This document shows, piece by piece, positions 23,201-35,072 of a stretch of DNA of 64,000 bases. A program made the translations under genes and the position numbers. The first letter of the stretch is position 1, and every line of letters starts with the position of its first letter. The notes beneath the pieces were generated by a model. The model saw only the letters and a list, made by a program, of their open reading frames with translations, did no database searches and was not told the origin of the DNA. This DNA comes from Hofstenia miamia (lineage: Eukaryota > Xenacoelomorpha > Acoela): assembly GCA_004352715.1 (NCBI GenBank), contig SCFE01000013.1, forward strand, positions 1,428,851 to 1,492,850, in the 5' to 3' direction.

Positions 23201-24588
23201 TTAAATTTAAAGATGTTTTTTGCAGGAATAACTACATTCAAGGAAACAGGCATAAAACCGGTGATGGCGAATTATTTAATATTTAATATTAAATGTTTAA
23301 CGAAAACTTCTAAGCTTTAATGAATGCTTAGTGCCCTATTTCTTAATTGCGCATTAATAAATTATTGATGGTAATATACGAGCTTGCATAATCTATTAGA
23401 ATCACACATCTTTATTCTTGATTCAATTTTCTGAAATCTTATTATACCACAAATCAATATCAAATTTCCAAACTATAAATGACCCTAAATAGTAATATTA
23501 TTTTTCAATCTTTTTCTATATTATTTAGTGATTGTTCTTGCAATCATTTAATTGCAATAATTTATTTCTTTTTAATGATCTAATTCAATTGCTTTATGAA
23601 ATGAATGACTACAAGAACTCCTTACAATAATTAAGTAAATCCCGTTTCACATCTATTTATCGATTTTACAGACTGAAGAGCTATTTGGCTATAAATTTTT
23701 GATAAGATTTCATGAACAACATTTTAGTTCAAAAACGTCACTTGTGCATGGTAATGTGTAAGAACACTATTAATGTAATAATTGTTTGTAACCTAAAGAA
23801 CTTTCTTTGAATATTCGTGAATATTTGTAAAATCGTTTTGGGAACATCAAAATAAAACAACGTATTGCAAATGACTACGCCTATTTTCACAATATTCCAC
23901 TAATAAAGACTCATTATGATGACCTACTGGGTTTGTCGAGAGCAGAGTGTGTTTTTGTTCCAGCTCTATAAAATATTCTTGTAATTTAGTCCAATTGTAA
24001 AAATTATGATTAATATATTAACATCCAAAAGTACAGTTTCTGTCCAATTTTGCTCCCAGACATACTGGAATATTTATTCCAATAGACTGGTACTCCAATG
24101 AGCTGAAACACATATTCTTAAAGGTCAGTAGTCTATTTTTGGTAGAAAATTGAAATACAGTGTTCTGCATTACTTACTTGATTTTTTAAGTTAATTTTGC
24201 TCAAAATTCTTGACAGTAAAACTGACGGAAGAAACGAATAATGTTTCATTTATTCCATAAAATTTTGAAAAATGTGAAGTTTCAATTATGTCTAGACAAA
24301 ACTAAAACCTGACACTAGAATTATCATACAACTGCCTGTCAAATGATTACTTGAGGATTTTTAATGTCTAATGCAGTCAAATTCCAAGTTCACCTGATGC
24401 CAAAATTGAATAACTGAAAAGGCTTTGCAATGTAAAAACTAATGTTGAAAAATCTTGAATAACAGCTAATTTTGGAATAGTATAAAGTATCGAAATATGC
24501 TTTTCTAGTAGAGAATCTTTGAATCATTGCCCAATAGGTAATGATTTATATTAAAATACATTGCACAGTGCAAAATGACTTTACATAT

Positions 24589-24596
24589 AACATAAA
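24589..24596. repeat. 8-bp target-site duplication (left)
   Basis: AACATAAA, repeated at 24832-24839 on the other side of the MITE. Confidence 0.8.
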
Positions 24597-24831
24597 CAGG
24601 AGCGTACCCAGGATTTTCTGATGGGGGGGAGACATCGTCATTATTACCCCATGCGGTGCGAAGCCCCGCGAAAACCTTTGAAAATATTGAGAAAATAGAC
24701 CCTAAAAATGCATTTCACGATCCTAGATTTTAAATTTTTCAATTTTTAACGAAAAATTTTTTGATTTATCCAGTCAAAATTAAATTTGGAAACCTGCCGG
24801 GGGGGGGGGNTCCCCCCTGGGTACGCCACTG
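24597..24831. mobile_element. hAT-type MITE
   Basis: A 235-bp non-coding element with terminal inverted repeats. The left end is CAGGAGCGTACCCAGG and the reverse complement of the right end is CAGTGGCGTACCCAGGGGGG. Identical 8-bp flanks (AACATAAA) form the target-site duplication that is the signature of the hAT superfamily. A G-run with a single N at 24810 marks a spot the assembler could not resolve. It has no coding capacity and would depend on a hAT transposase encoded elsewhere. Confidence 0.85.
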
Positions 24832-25080
24832 AACATAAAAAGTAGAATACGACAACTCAAGAATGTTGTCAGTAATTGTAGTTTTAGACTTAGCTCCACC
24901 CAACCCAACCCACAAACACAAATGATAAGCACGAATCAATCCAACCCACCCACGGACGAAAAATTAAGTGTGAACTATAATCACAGAAAAATATAAAACT
25001 TTAGAAAAATAGTAAAAATAAATTATAATAAAAAATAAAAAACATATTTATAATTAAAAAATATAGCGCCAGTTTTACTT

Positions 25081-25902
25081 CTAGCCAGGAGAGTGAAAGT
25101 AAGCATAGAGTGCTGCAATGGAAATGAGTAACACACAGAAAATAACGGCATTAACCCGATTGATGGTTTCGGCAACCATCTTCCACTCACGACTTATCTC
25201 CTCCTCTGTGAAGCAATTGTTTACGCTGTCATCATCATCATGTGATGTGATCCAGAAGTCATTGTTTCCTCCTCCCATATCGAGAATTGTACTGGATGGT
25301 TCATGCATGCCGTCGGTAATGGATATAAAATGAGAATTGGAACGATTCCTAGCTCCGGGTTCAACATGATTGTGGTTGGTAGCCTGTTTTACGTTGTTAC
25401 ACTGGTATTTATCAATGTTACAAGTCTCATCATTTAGTGTCTTATCATTGGCGCCATTTCCGAGGAAAAGTGCACTCCTGACTCTGGCTATATTAGAACG
25501 GGCGAGCACAATATCCTTTCGAGGTAGTAAAGTTAAATCAGAATCCGGACCCACAAAAGCTCTCAGCCAATTTATAAAGTTTCTTAAAGAACGGGATGGC
25601 CGTTGACGCGGGTTGATGGGATGGTAAAAGCGCAATGCTGTGATTTGCATCAAAAGAGAAAGTCCAATAAGTAAAATTGAGGCAACAAGAAACATTCCCA
25701 AAATTGATGTGCCACCTTGTGGCATCATTTCACTTACAACCATAAGATTGACTGACTGTGCAAGAAATACAGTTATTCCATAACCAACCTTTTCTCCTGA
25801 GTCGCATGGAATTAAAAAGTTCAGTACACAGAGGACGTTGATCATGACACTTGGCATTATCAGATTCATTACAAAGTAGGCTGCCCTTCGCCGAAATGTT
25901 AC
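25081..25902 (-). CDS. Nicotinic-type Cys-loop receptor subunit, last exon (TM1-TM4)
   Basis: On the - strand, acceptor AATTTAG precedes 'VTFRRRAAYFVMNLIMPS' in phase 0, and the exon ends with TAG at 25081-25083. The 273 codons hold TM1 (about residues 9-33), then 'GEKVGYGITVFLAQSVNL' with TM2 (about 38-58), TM3 (about 63-90), a roughly 150-residue cytoplasmic loop, an amphipathic stretch 'EEEISREWKMVAETI', and TM4 (about 249-269) almost at the C-terminus. The GEK at the inner mouth of TM2 is the signature of cation-selective (nicotinic) channels rather than GABA/glycine channels. The FRRR run entering TM1 is typical of the end of the extracellular domain. The subunit would assemble as a pentamer in the plasma membrane. 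It joins in frame to the exon at 39220-39459. Confidence 0.9.
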   Translation of the reverse strand, partial: VTFRRRAAYFVMNLIMPSVMINVLCVLNFLIPCDSGEKVGYGITVFLAQSVNLMVVSEMMPQGGTSILGMFLVASILLIGLSLLMQITALRFYHPINPRQRPSRSLRNFINWLRAFVGPDSDLTLLPRKDIVLARSNIARVRSALFLGNGANDKTLNDETCNIDKYQCNNVKQATNHNHVEPGARNRSNSHFISITDGMHEPSSTILDMGGGNNDFWITSHDDDDSVNNCFTEEEISREWKMVAETINRVNAVIFCVLLISIAALYAYFHSPG

Positions 25903-26039
25903 CTAAATTAAGCCATATTATTCCAAATGAAACATAGCTTATTGATTAATTAAGATTTATGCAATAGCAATTAAGCAGGTTAACTAAATATAATTCATGA
26001 TTCAATTATGATTTCGATTACATTGCAAGTACATATATA

Positions 26040-27274
26040 CAGGATGACAAAGAAAACCCCACTCAAAGGTCAACTTATTGCAGCACATATATTTTGTAAT
26101 ATAAAAAATAAATTTTGGTTTCATTACGTTCTCCATCTTTTGAAGTATGATTCCTTTAATTCAGAATTTGTGATTAATTATTCTGTCTATTTATTTTAGA
26201 TGTCGAACAAACGTGCTGCTATTATTGAGCTGTTTTGTCAAGGAAAGCGTCAATGTGAAATTGTTCGTTTACTTAATGTGCCTCAGCGAACTGTTTGCGA
26301 TGCAGTCATTCGTTTCAAGGAGCTTGGATACAGTGGTCGCCGTTCAGGAAGTGGCAGAAAGAGAACCGTCAAAATTTCAACCAACCGCCAAATCATCCGG
26401 AAGAGAGTGCAGAGAAATCCTAGGGTTTCCATGAGAAGGGTGAAACTGGTATGAATCAGTCCGTCAAATAGCAAAACGGAGCTTTAACTCAAGCCATACA
26501 AGCGCCGAAAAGCGCAAATGTTGACTGATGAAAACAAGAAGGTACGCCTGGAACGATGCCGCAAACTAATCGGGCCGTTGGTCAAAGATGGGAGAAGATT
26601 CTTTTCACACATGAGAAGTTATTCATTGTGGAGCAGGCGTACAACCACCAAAATGATCGGATCTGAGCTAGTGAGTTTCCCAGCACATCGGCCATACTTG
26701 AAAACCCTCAAAACCCTCTGTCCGTGATGGTTTGGGGTGGAATTTGCGCAAGTGGCAGGACACTCCTCGTTTTTGTGGATCAAGGTGTCAAAATCAACTA
26801 AAAACTCTACCGCCGTGATATCCTAGAGTCAGTTTTAATTCCATAAGCCCTGCAGCACTTTGGCGATGAGGACTGGACATACCAACAAGACTCTGCTCCT
26901 GCCCACAAGGCAAAGCTGACTCAGGACTGGTGCCAAGCTCATTTTCCGGCCACCCTATTCTCCCGACCTCAACCCAATGGACGGCTTTAGAGGCAAGGGC
27001 CTGTGCTACACGCCACCAATCTTTGGAGACTGAAAAAATCTCTGTGTAGAGAATGGGATCGGTTATTGCCAAAAGACTTGCGGCTCATTGCCAAAAATTT
27101 CAAATCACGTTTAGAGCTCTGTATTGATGCCAAATGGGATCACTTCAAAACTGACTGATTATGTTGTTACCTAAGTTCAATTTTTTAGTTGTTAATTGTT
27201 GTTTTAATTAATTTCTTATTGATTCATAAAATTTTTACCTAAAATGCTTCAGAGAGTTTTTTCTTGTCACCCTG
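26040..27274 (+). mobile_element. mariner-like DNA transposon
   Basis: A 1235-bp element flanked by TA in TA-rich sequence. The terminal inverted repeats are CAGGATGACAAAGAAAACC at the left and, reverse-complemented, CAGGGTGACAAGAAAAAAC at the right. It lies in the intron between the two receptor exons at 25081 and 39220. The size and TA target are typical of Tc1/mariner elements. Confidence 0.88.
26200..27159 (+). pseudogene. Decayed mariner-like transposase
   Basis: The first 84 codons are open. They encode the N-terminal helix-turn-helix 'AAIIELFCQGKRQCEIVRLL' followed by the 'GRRSGSGRKRT' linker of mariner-type transposases. Later pieces fall in different frames: 'LTDENKKVRLERCRKLI', 'ILFTHEKLF' (the first catalytic Asp, normally FTDEK, is His), 'VMVWGGICASGRT', 'YQQDSAPAHKAKL' (second Asp intact) and a 'SPDLNPMD'-type third-Asp region after a frameshift. 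In-frame stops and at least two frameshifts mean no active enzyme. It could still be a source of inverted-repeat ends. Confidence 0.85.
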
Positions 27275-27604
27275 TATATATATATATATATATATAATGT
27301 TAATTTTGGAATATTTTCAGTGTTCAATATTTGGTTTGTTTTAGCTAGAAGAAATTTAAAAAATATTTGTATGGAAATTTGTAATCTGAAATACACAGCT
27401 GGCTATTTAAAAGTATATAAATCATTTACAGATTTTGTGAAGTTATAAATGCAAATAACTTAAAACAATTTTTTGTTTAATGAGAAAAATCTAGATGTGC
27501 TTGTTTATATTTTGTGAATTTTATTTCCATCAAATTACACTGCTTGCATTTTTGATCATATGATACAAAAATTAACTGAAGTACTTGAGTGTATAATTAT
27601 AGTT

Positions 27605-27671
<67 letters not shown>

Positions 27672-30600
27672 TAGCGCTGTATGTTTTGACGCCAGTGACG
27701 TCCGATGTTCCGTAGTATACAGCGCCAGTCAGATATCACGCATTCCTTAGGTGAACTTCAATTTTCATAATTTTTTGCATACATATTTAGACACTTAGAA
27801 AACACATTTGTGAAACATTAGTTTTTTAAAATTGGCAAAAAAACTTTATATATATTATATATATATATAATGTATATATATATATATATATATGAATAAA
27901 GGCAAATATATCCATGTATATACTGTATAATGTAGGAACAGTAAATATTCATTCGTAGTTCAATATCAATATGGATTCAATATAAATCCGAATACTTCAT
28001 GATCTAAGATTACTAGCAATTATTGTTTAGGAGGGTTAGTGATGTAAAAATTAATGCAATAATAGAATGGTATATAATACAATGAGAATAGGAATGTCTT
28101 TGCCAATTAAGTTAAAGATAATTTCAAAGTTGTTAGAGGAGTGCTTAGAATTTAGACAAATTAGAAGTTGACGTATGGACAGGAAAATCAAATTCGTTAT
28201 TAATTTAAATCAATGCGGGACACGTTCCCGAACGAGACATCAAGACAGCTTGTCGGGATAGCGACCGTAGAGCAGACGATAGCTGATTTCAGTCTTAATC
28301 AATATCTCTTCCAACGAACTAATTATTTCCAATATTTTACCATCTGAACTCGAATATAAATTTAGAATTTCAATGTCGTCAAAGCTTAAATTTGTTATGT
28401 ACTAAAAGCCAATTTGTCCCTAGTTAAAACAGATTGCTCTAAGTAAGTATTCTTAAAAATTTATGATAACGCTGTAATACAAAGTTTTTGTGCATGAGAC
28501 ATGCGGAATTATAGATTATTGAAATTGTTTTCTCAAACTTATATTTTAAGTAGAGAATGTGAAAATACAGAGTGACCTAACACGGTAACACAATGGTTGT
28601 CTTAAGTTGCGTATACATTTAAAACTTTATTAACAAATTTTCAAATATAATTATAAACAAATTTTCTGACCCAAGTTTTTTGTTCAGCGCATTACATCCC
28701 TGTTCAAATGCGAAGGTTGAAAATTTCAATTTTCTCGTTTGAACACAAAAAAATTTGGCATTTTTATATATTTATGTTATGGTCTCATGTAAAACTCATA
28801 CCAAAAAGTTTTCGGGAAATGAAAGCTTGAACAAAAGCCTAGAAGCAATGCTGAGGGCCTTACTTTATGCTTCATATTCAGTTTTATAAATATTTATAAA
28901 TAGTATGCACTAATAGTTGCTTTATAAATATTAACATTGACAACACATTTATGATTTCAAGCAAAAAAACAAATTTTGAAAGATTTAAGTAATGATTTAA
29001 ATTTAAGTTTTTCTCTTTATGTATCTGTATAATTTGCATAGTATCCAGCTAATTACTACATATGTGCCTCTACTAATTAGATTTCTATAATGCTACAATA
29101 ATGGACTCGATTTTGTGTGATTCTATACATTCTTTTGCATTAAGTGTTACAATCCTTTGAATGTGCTAATAATATTAAACGGTTAATTAAGGAGTGTCAT
29201 ATGCTAAAATTGTGAATAAAAATCATTTTGTCAATGTATTATGATCACATTTATTACATATTTCGTTCCTAAAATTTAAAAACACAACAAATGGTTTGTT
29301 TAAAGTTTATTCATTTATTAAATATCTAATACAGGCTAATGAAATCCTCATGAATCCTAGTTTCTCAAAAATATTACACTGTTATTGGATAAAAACTATT
29401 TTCATTATATATATAAACTTCAAGTCAATCAGAAAATTTTAGATTCGTATCAGTATTTATCTAGTAGTAATGCGCATATACCCATTCGAAACAAGCGTTC
29501 ATTGGGTACTCTGTTTCTATATGGTGTTGTAGTGGATAATGATTACAAAACTAAAATCAATGGAATTATTAGAATGTAAGCATAAATAACGCAGGTAAAC
29601 ATATTTGGATAATAGTGCAGATGGATATCTCACACTAAAGCTTCCAAAAAACAATGATAGAAAGAATAAGTTGACTATGCAATAATCAGAATCTTTAACA
29701 TATTTCAACTCTAATAAAGAGCCTACGATTTTCATCGCATAAAATCATCAAAACAGTAAGTTTAATGTGTAGTTGGTGGCTAGGTAGGAGGTGCTATGTA
29801 GAAGAATATTGGAAAATCATTTAAGTGTGTGTAAAGTTGATAATGATAGTTTTTCAAGTGGTGCTATGTACTGTCCCTAAATATGAAATTGTCGTTATAT
29901 ATGAAATCTTATTCTATTTCATAAACATGAGTAAAAGTAAAAGATATTTAAGAAGCCAAAAATGCCACGCAACATCTTTTTCTTAAACGAAGTTATAATG
30001 ATGCTATGGACAATTGAAATTGCAGGAACTACTGTACAAACTGTATAGACTTTATCACAGCGCATTGATGCTGTTCTTAATGAAAAATAGAAATCAACAA
30101 TAACAATGTAGTCTGAAACATTGAATTATAATAATTATGTTGTGTATTTGATAGTAAAATATTTCAGTGGAGAGCAAAGCACTTTCTTATCCTGAAGTGA
30201 ATCTCGAGTGACATGTTGAAATTGAAACCCCATTGACAAGTAATGTTACAAAGGAATTCTACTCTATCTTTGTAATCAATTGCCTTCTATTTCCTTAGAA
30301 ATTCTGGCTATCACAATAGAACACAGTAGCACTTCATCTAAAACTGTTTTTGAACTGACATCTCTTTTCTATATCTTTAATTTGACGTCAAACATAAATA
30401 TCTTCTTTTAACCTTTCAATGATGTATTGAAAGCTTCTTGAGATTCATTGACCAAGCGTACTAATCAAGTGCGGCTCCAATGACTTGCTCTAATCTCTCG
30501 GGGACAGAGGGAATATAGCTTGTAAACTTTCTTAATCAAAGGTATTATTACACACTTTTGACCTTATGCATTTTCCATCAAATATCAAACTTTATGTAAA

Positions 30601-31279
30601 TTATCTCTACAAAGTATTGAAAAATTTATCCCTGCAAAAACAAATGAGGTAATCACTATAAAACGTTTCTGTACTTTGTAATGATTAAATATTGCACCAG
30701 ACCAAATCTGACAACAAGTGCAACCTAATGAAAAAAAAAATAAATCAATAATATAATTGTTTTTTTCGATGAATGATGAGATATCTCATACTCCAAAAGG
30801 TTTTTAGTAGTAAAGGTTTTGTAGTAATGATCAGTAAAATATAATGAAAATCAGGAATGCATATTAAAATAATTAAAACTATTTAACCATTGATTTAGCT
30901 GCTTAAAATGAAATCGCCTTTGAAATGTCAAAGCCAGTAAAATTAATAAATTGATATTCCATGCTCCTCATTAGCCCAGAACGGAAGCATAAGATTCCCT
31001 AAGCCCTAATTTTAAATATTGCGTTTGTTTACATATGGATACATAACATTTATGCGTGATTCAAACACAAAAAGGAAACACCAAAAACATCACTTTAACT
31101 AAATATAACTACTGTTGTTTTTGAAAATTTTAGAAAATAGGGTTGACAAACCTTGTATAATACTTACACCATAGTAAACTACCCTATCTGTCAAATTTCA
31201 CGGAGTTAGGTTATTAGTGTGAGTCTATGATAATCGTTGGTTTTCTACAATAAGATACCATCTATAAGTTAATTGCATA
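27275..31279. other. Intronic stretch without recognisable gene
   Basis: (TA)n tracts lie at about 27276-27296, 27607-27670 and 27850-27893. A short inverted repeat sits at 27674-27725. A possible acceptor TTTTAG before an open frame at about 29442-29579 could not be tied to any family. Confidence 0.5.
27674..27725. repeat. Short GC-richer inverted repeat
   Basis: GCGCTGTAT (27674-27682) is exactly inverted as ATACAGCGC (27717-27725), with a CpG-containing centre, all directly beside a (TA)n tract. It may be a tiny MITE remnant. Confidence 0.5.
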
Positions 31280-31281
31280 TA

Positions 31282-31685
31282 TAGTCGAACTTCTCTAATG
31301 TTCATCCCTCTCCAGTTAGATAAAGTTTACGCTCCCGTAAGAATTACATCTAAATTAGTAAAAAGCAAGCTCTCTAAAATTAACGACTCTAGAGTCAATT
31401 CTTCTCCACTGTTAAGTCAATTTATTAGGCCCGTGACACAATTTACTTCTGAAAGGTTAACGTTTTATATAGATACATGTTATTGCCTTGAACAAATTGT
31501 TCTTACTTTTTTTTGAAATTATCTTATATTAAACGTTTACAACACGAAACAGTGACGGTCTCTACATGTTATATATTACTAAAAAGTTTTTATGGAGCCC
31601 CTATTGTGCTCTCTAAAGTTAACACCTCCCCATAGTTACTGTATTTGTTCGATTCTTTGAACTTAACTATGGAGAGGTTCGAGTG
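31282..31685. mobile_element. pogo-like MITE
   Basis: The left end TAGTCGAACTTCTCTAATG and the reverse-complemented right end CACTCGAACCTCTCCATAG form imperfect terminal inverted repeats, and TA flanks both ends (31280-31281 and 31686-31687). A 'CAGTCGAACCTC'-like terminus with a TA target fits pogo/Tigger-type elements. A further inner inverted pair, CCTCCCCATAGTTA against TAACTATGGAGAGG, lies at about 31625-31678. No coding capacity. Confidence 0.6.
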
Positions 31686-32151
31686 TAACTCTTAGTCTAG
31701 GACTGAAATATTCCGCATAGTCACTAATGAATATTCTATTTGGAAATGAGAACAATATTACACATTTGAGTTAAAAAAATTTGTGATGAGTCTTCGACTT
31801 CGAATATGAGGAAATAAATATAATTGCTGATATAATGGTCAAAGCGTAATTTTGCAAGTGAATGATGATGACAGATCAGAGGTGGGCATGGGCTGAGCCG
31901 GGAGAGGTTTTAGCTAGGGTCAAGCTTGGGCAGAGGTATTTCTAAAATGGGTCGACGGAATTGGCCGAAATTTCAAAAAACTTGGAATGACTAATAAGAA
32001 CTTTACATTAGGCTTGGCATTTTCTTCTACAACAATCTAGGCTTTCAGTTTCAGTTTATATTTCTTAACATAACCAGCATTCATCTACTAAAATAAAGTG
32101 AATGATATTCTGACAACGTGTGCGCCTTAAATGTTTTCATAGCACATCAGT
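31560..32151. repeat. 592-bp tandem duplication, copy 1 (likely artefact)
   Basis: Identical by eye to 32153-32744 and separated from it by a single N at 32152. It includes the right end of the pogo-like MITE and a CAGAGGTGGGC sequence (31877) that resembles a hAT terminus. Confidence 0.85.
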
Positions 32152-32152
32152 N

Positions 32153-32744
32153 CTCTACATGTTATATATTACTAAAAAGTTTTTATGGAGCCCCTATTGT
32201 GCTCTCTAAAGTTAACACCTCCCCATAGTTACTGTATTTGTTCGATTCTTTGAACTTAACTATGGAGAGGTTCGAGTGTAACTCTTAGTCTAGGACTGAA
32301 ATATTCCGCATAGTCACTAATGAATATTCTATTTGGAAATGAGAACAATATTACACATTTGAGTTAAAAAAATTTGTGATGAGTCTTCGACTTCGAATAT
32401 GAGGAAATAAATATAATTGCTGATATAATGGTCAAAGCGTAATTTTGCAAGTGAATGATGATGACAGATCAGAGGTGGGCATGGGCTGAGCCGGGAGAGG
32501 TTTTAGCTAGGGTCAAGCTTGGGCAGAGGTATTTCTAAAATGGGTCGACGGAATTGGCCGAAATTTCAAAAAACTTGGAATGACTAATAAGAACTTTACA
32601 TTAGGCTTGGCATTTTCTTCTACAACAATCTAGGCTTTCAGTTTCAGTTTATATTTCTTAACATAACCAGCATTCATCTACTAAAATAAAGTGAATGATA
32701 TTCTGACAACGTGTGCGCCTTAAATGTTTTCATAGCACATCAGT
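32153..32744. repeat. 592-bp tandem duplication, copy 2
   Basis: The second copy of 31560-32151, starting directly after the single N. It continues without break into unique sequence at 32745. Confidence 0.85.
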
Positions 32745-33846
32745 GCCTATTGCAAAAACCCACTGGGCGATAGATTGATGTACTGGAGATAAATACAGAA
32801 GGAACATTATTCAAGGGTTATTAAAAGAAGACAGTGATCGAAATGTTGTCAACAAGAAATTCAACCTGGATAAGCGATGAATCATTTGAAAAAATGACGT
32901 CTATGAGATTACTTAATTTGTAGGTTGACTGCTGTACTAATTGGGAAATAACAGTTATCATGAATGTGGAAGCCGAACTGTCGCTTAAAATTAGCCATAA
33001 GAGAACACATTCCAGGAGGTGCCGGATATGTAAGCAGGCAAGACACCTAGACCTTAAATTATTAGGAATTTCAAAACTGTTTCAAGCTTCGGATGGAATT
33101 ATTCTGTTATTCAATTTTCTGGTCATCGTCATACTTTGGCAGATTCTTGATCTTGAAGTACGCTTGATTTGATGGCGTCCAGAGTCAATCAATGCTACCA
33201 ATTTCTTGAAAACAAGGTTCTTCAAACACTGCCAATTTCTATGCAGGTATTTGGATAAGAGGCACTGATGAGAGGACCTAGAAGTCTTCAAATGTCCAAA
33301 TTTCATCAGTAGCATAAAAATCCTCATAGCTGTCTTCAGTTTCAACAAAATAGACTTGGGTTTACTGTCGTCAACTTCTGCTAAGAATTCATTATCAAGA
33401 ATATCTCTAAAGACGAGGATTAATAGAAGTACCTTAACATGTTATATAAAGAAAATATGAGGTAGACCTTAAAGCAATTAAAACATAAGCCTAAGATCAG
33501 GTGAGTGCTATAAGTGTTCCTCAATCATACAATAGAGATGACTGGATTCCATTCGCAGTACTTACAAAAAGCTACAAATCCGAGTTTGCCTTTTGATGTA
33601 TTTTGCGATGTTTCAAGATAGGCTTAGCTAAACAGTACGATACTTTCAAAAGCTAATAAGGTTTTATGCATTAAATTCAGTGTCGTTGTCTAAAGTCACT
33701 CTAAATATGATTATGGCCTAATTTTTTTTATGGTAAAAGCCATTTTCTTTAAGCGAGTTAACTGTAAAGTTTACGTTGTTAAGTTGACATTTTTCACAAT
33801 ATTTGGTATAAAATATGTTATGAATTCATAATAATTATTACAAACG

Positions 33847-33877
<31 letters not shown>

Positions 33878-34536
33878 TGATAATGAATAGTAGAAGTAAA
33901 AATCTGGGTCATATTTTGATCGTTTACTGCTTTCATTCAATTTGAGTGATTAATTTGACAGTAAATCAATGTAACATATTTCATGAACGAAATCAATAAA
34001 AAGCACAGCTTATATACCTGGGAACAGGGAACAGATAAAAGGAAGTGTTTCCTCAAGCAATTACAGTAAATTTCGGTAGGCAACTACTTTAGTTATAGTA
34101 TATCGAAGTTCAATTTGTGCCACATAACAATGATTTGTGAGTGGAAACAGTAAAAAAACAATCCAAGTACCTTAAAAAAAATATAATAAATACACATGAA
34201 GTTGCACCATGGAACTTCGTGAGTAAATTACACTATTTTTTTGTTAAATCATTAATCGTTTCAATTAGCATACAAGAAACGACTTAAGATGGTTTTTCTA
34301 TACTTGTATTTTATTTTGTCTTGCGTAATCCAAATTTTACAAGAGTTTGCAAAATTATTAAAACTAGCATCATAGCTTAGCTTATGAAAGTACGTATATT
34401 CAAAAATTTTAACTAGCTAAGTTACTAGTCAGAATTAAGAAAGCGTCCAAAAATATTGCAATGATCTTACGCAAGACAATGTTACAGATTTTTATACAAG
34501 TAGAGCTGAAGGAATACTTTATCTAAGTTAGAATGT

Positions 34537-34571
<35 letters not shown>
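32745..34571. other. Intronic stretch with weak coding-like remnants
   Basis: Between about 32780 and 33420 both strands show short open pieces, for example - strand 'AYFKIKNLPKYDDDQKIE' and + strand 'HSRRCRICKQARHLD'. They are interrupted by stops and I could not assign them to a family. A (TA)n lies at about 33848-33878. Confidence 0.35.
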
Positions 34572-35072
34572 NNNNNNNNNNNNNNNNNNNNNNNNNNNNN
34601 NNNNNNNNNNNNNNNNNNNNNNNNNNNNNNNNNNNNNNNNNNNNNNNNNNNNNNNNNNNNNNNNNNNNNNNNNNNNNNNNNNNNNNNNNNNNNNNNNNNN
34701 NNNNNNNNNNNNNNNNNNNNNNNNNNNNNNNNNNNNNNNNNNNNNNNNNNNNNNNNNNNNNNNNNNNNNNNNNNNNNNNNNNNNNNNNNNNNNNNNNNNN
34801 NNNNNNNNNNNNNNNNNNNNNNNNNNNNNNNNNNNNNNNNNNNNNNNNNNNNNNNNNNNNNNNNNNNNNNNNNNNNNNNNNNNNNNNNNNNNNNNNNNNN
34901 NNNNNNNNNNNNNNNNNNNNNNNNNNNNNNNNNNNNNNNNNNNNNNNNNNNNNNNNNNNNNNNNNNNNNNNNNNNNNNNNNNNNNNNNNNNNNNNNNNNN
35001 NNNNNNNNNNNNNNNNNNNNNNNNNNNNNNNNNNNNNNNNNNNNNNNNNNNNNNNNNNNNNNNNNNNNNNNN
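34572..35072. other. Assembly gap (501 N)
   Basis: A run of N with (TA)n on both sides. Confidence 0.99.

Larger units (their letters stand above)
15839..24588. other. Long stretch with no recognisable gene
   Basis: AT-rich sequence between the convergent Ly6 and receptor genes. It holds (TA)n at about 18028-18054 and 18284-18314 and an assembly gap at 19623-20148. I found no exon, RNA gene or clear transposon. The small open frames (16807-17004, 17391-17582, 20496-20678, 20904-21095) have no family features. Confidence 0.55.

Noticed and set aside
29385-29579. 64-codon frame with an internal TTTTAG acceptor
   Set aside because: No recognisable domain, no convincing donor or partner exon.
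33082-33348. 88-codon - strand frame and overlapping + strand frame at 32960-33172
   Set aside because: Basic, low-information translations; pieces in other frames look faintly coding but have stops, so no family was assigned.
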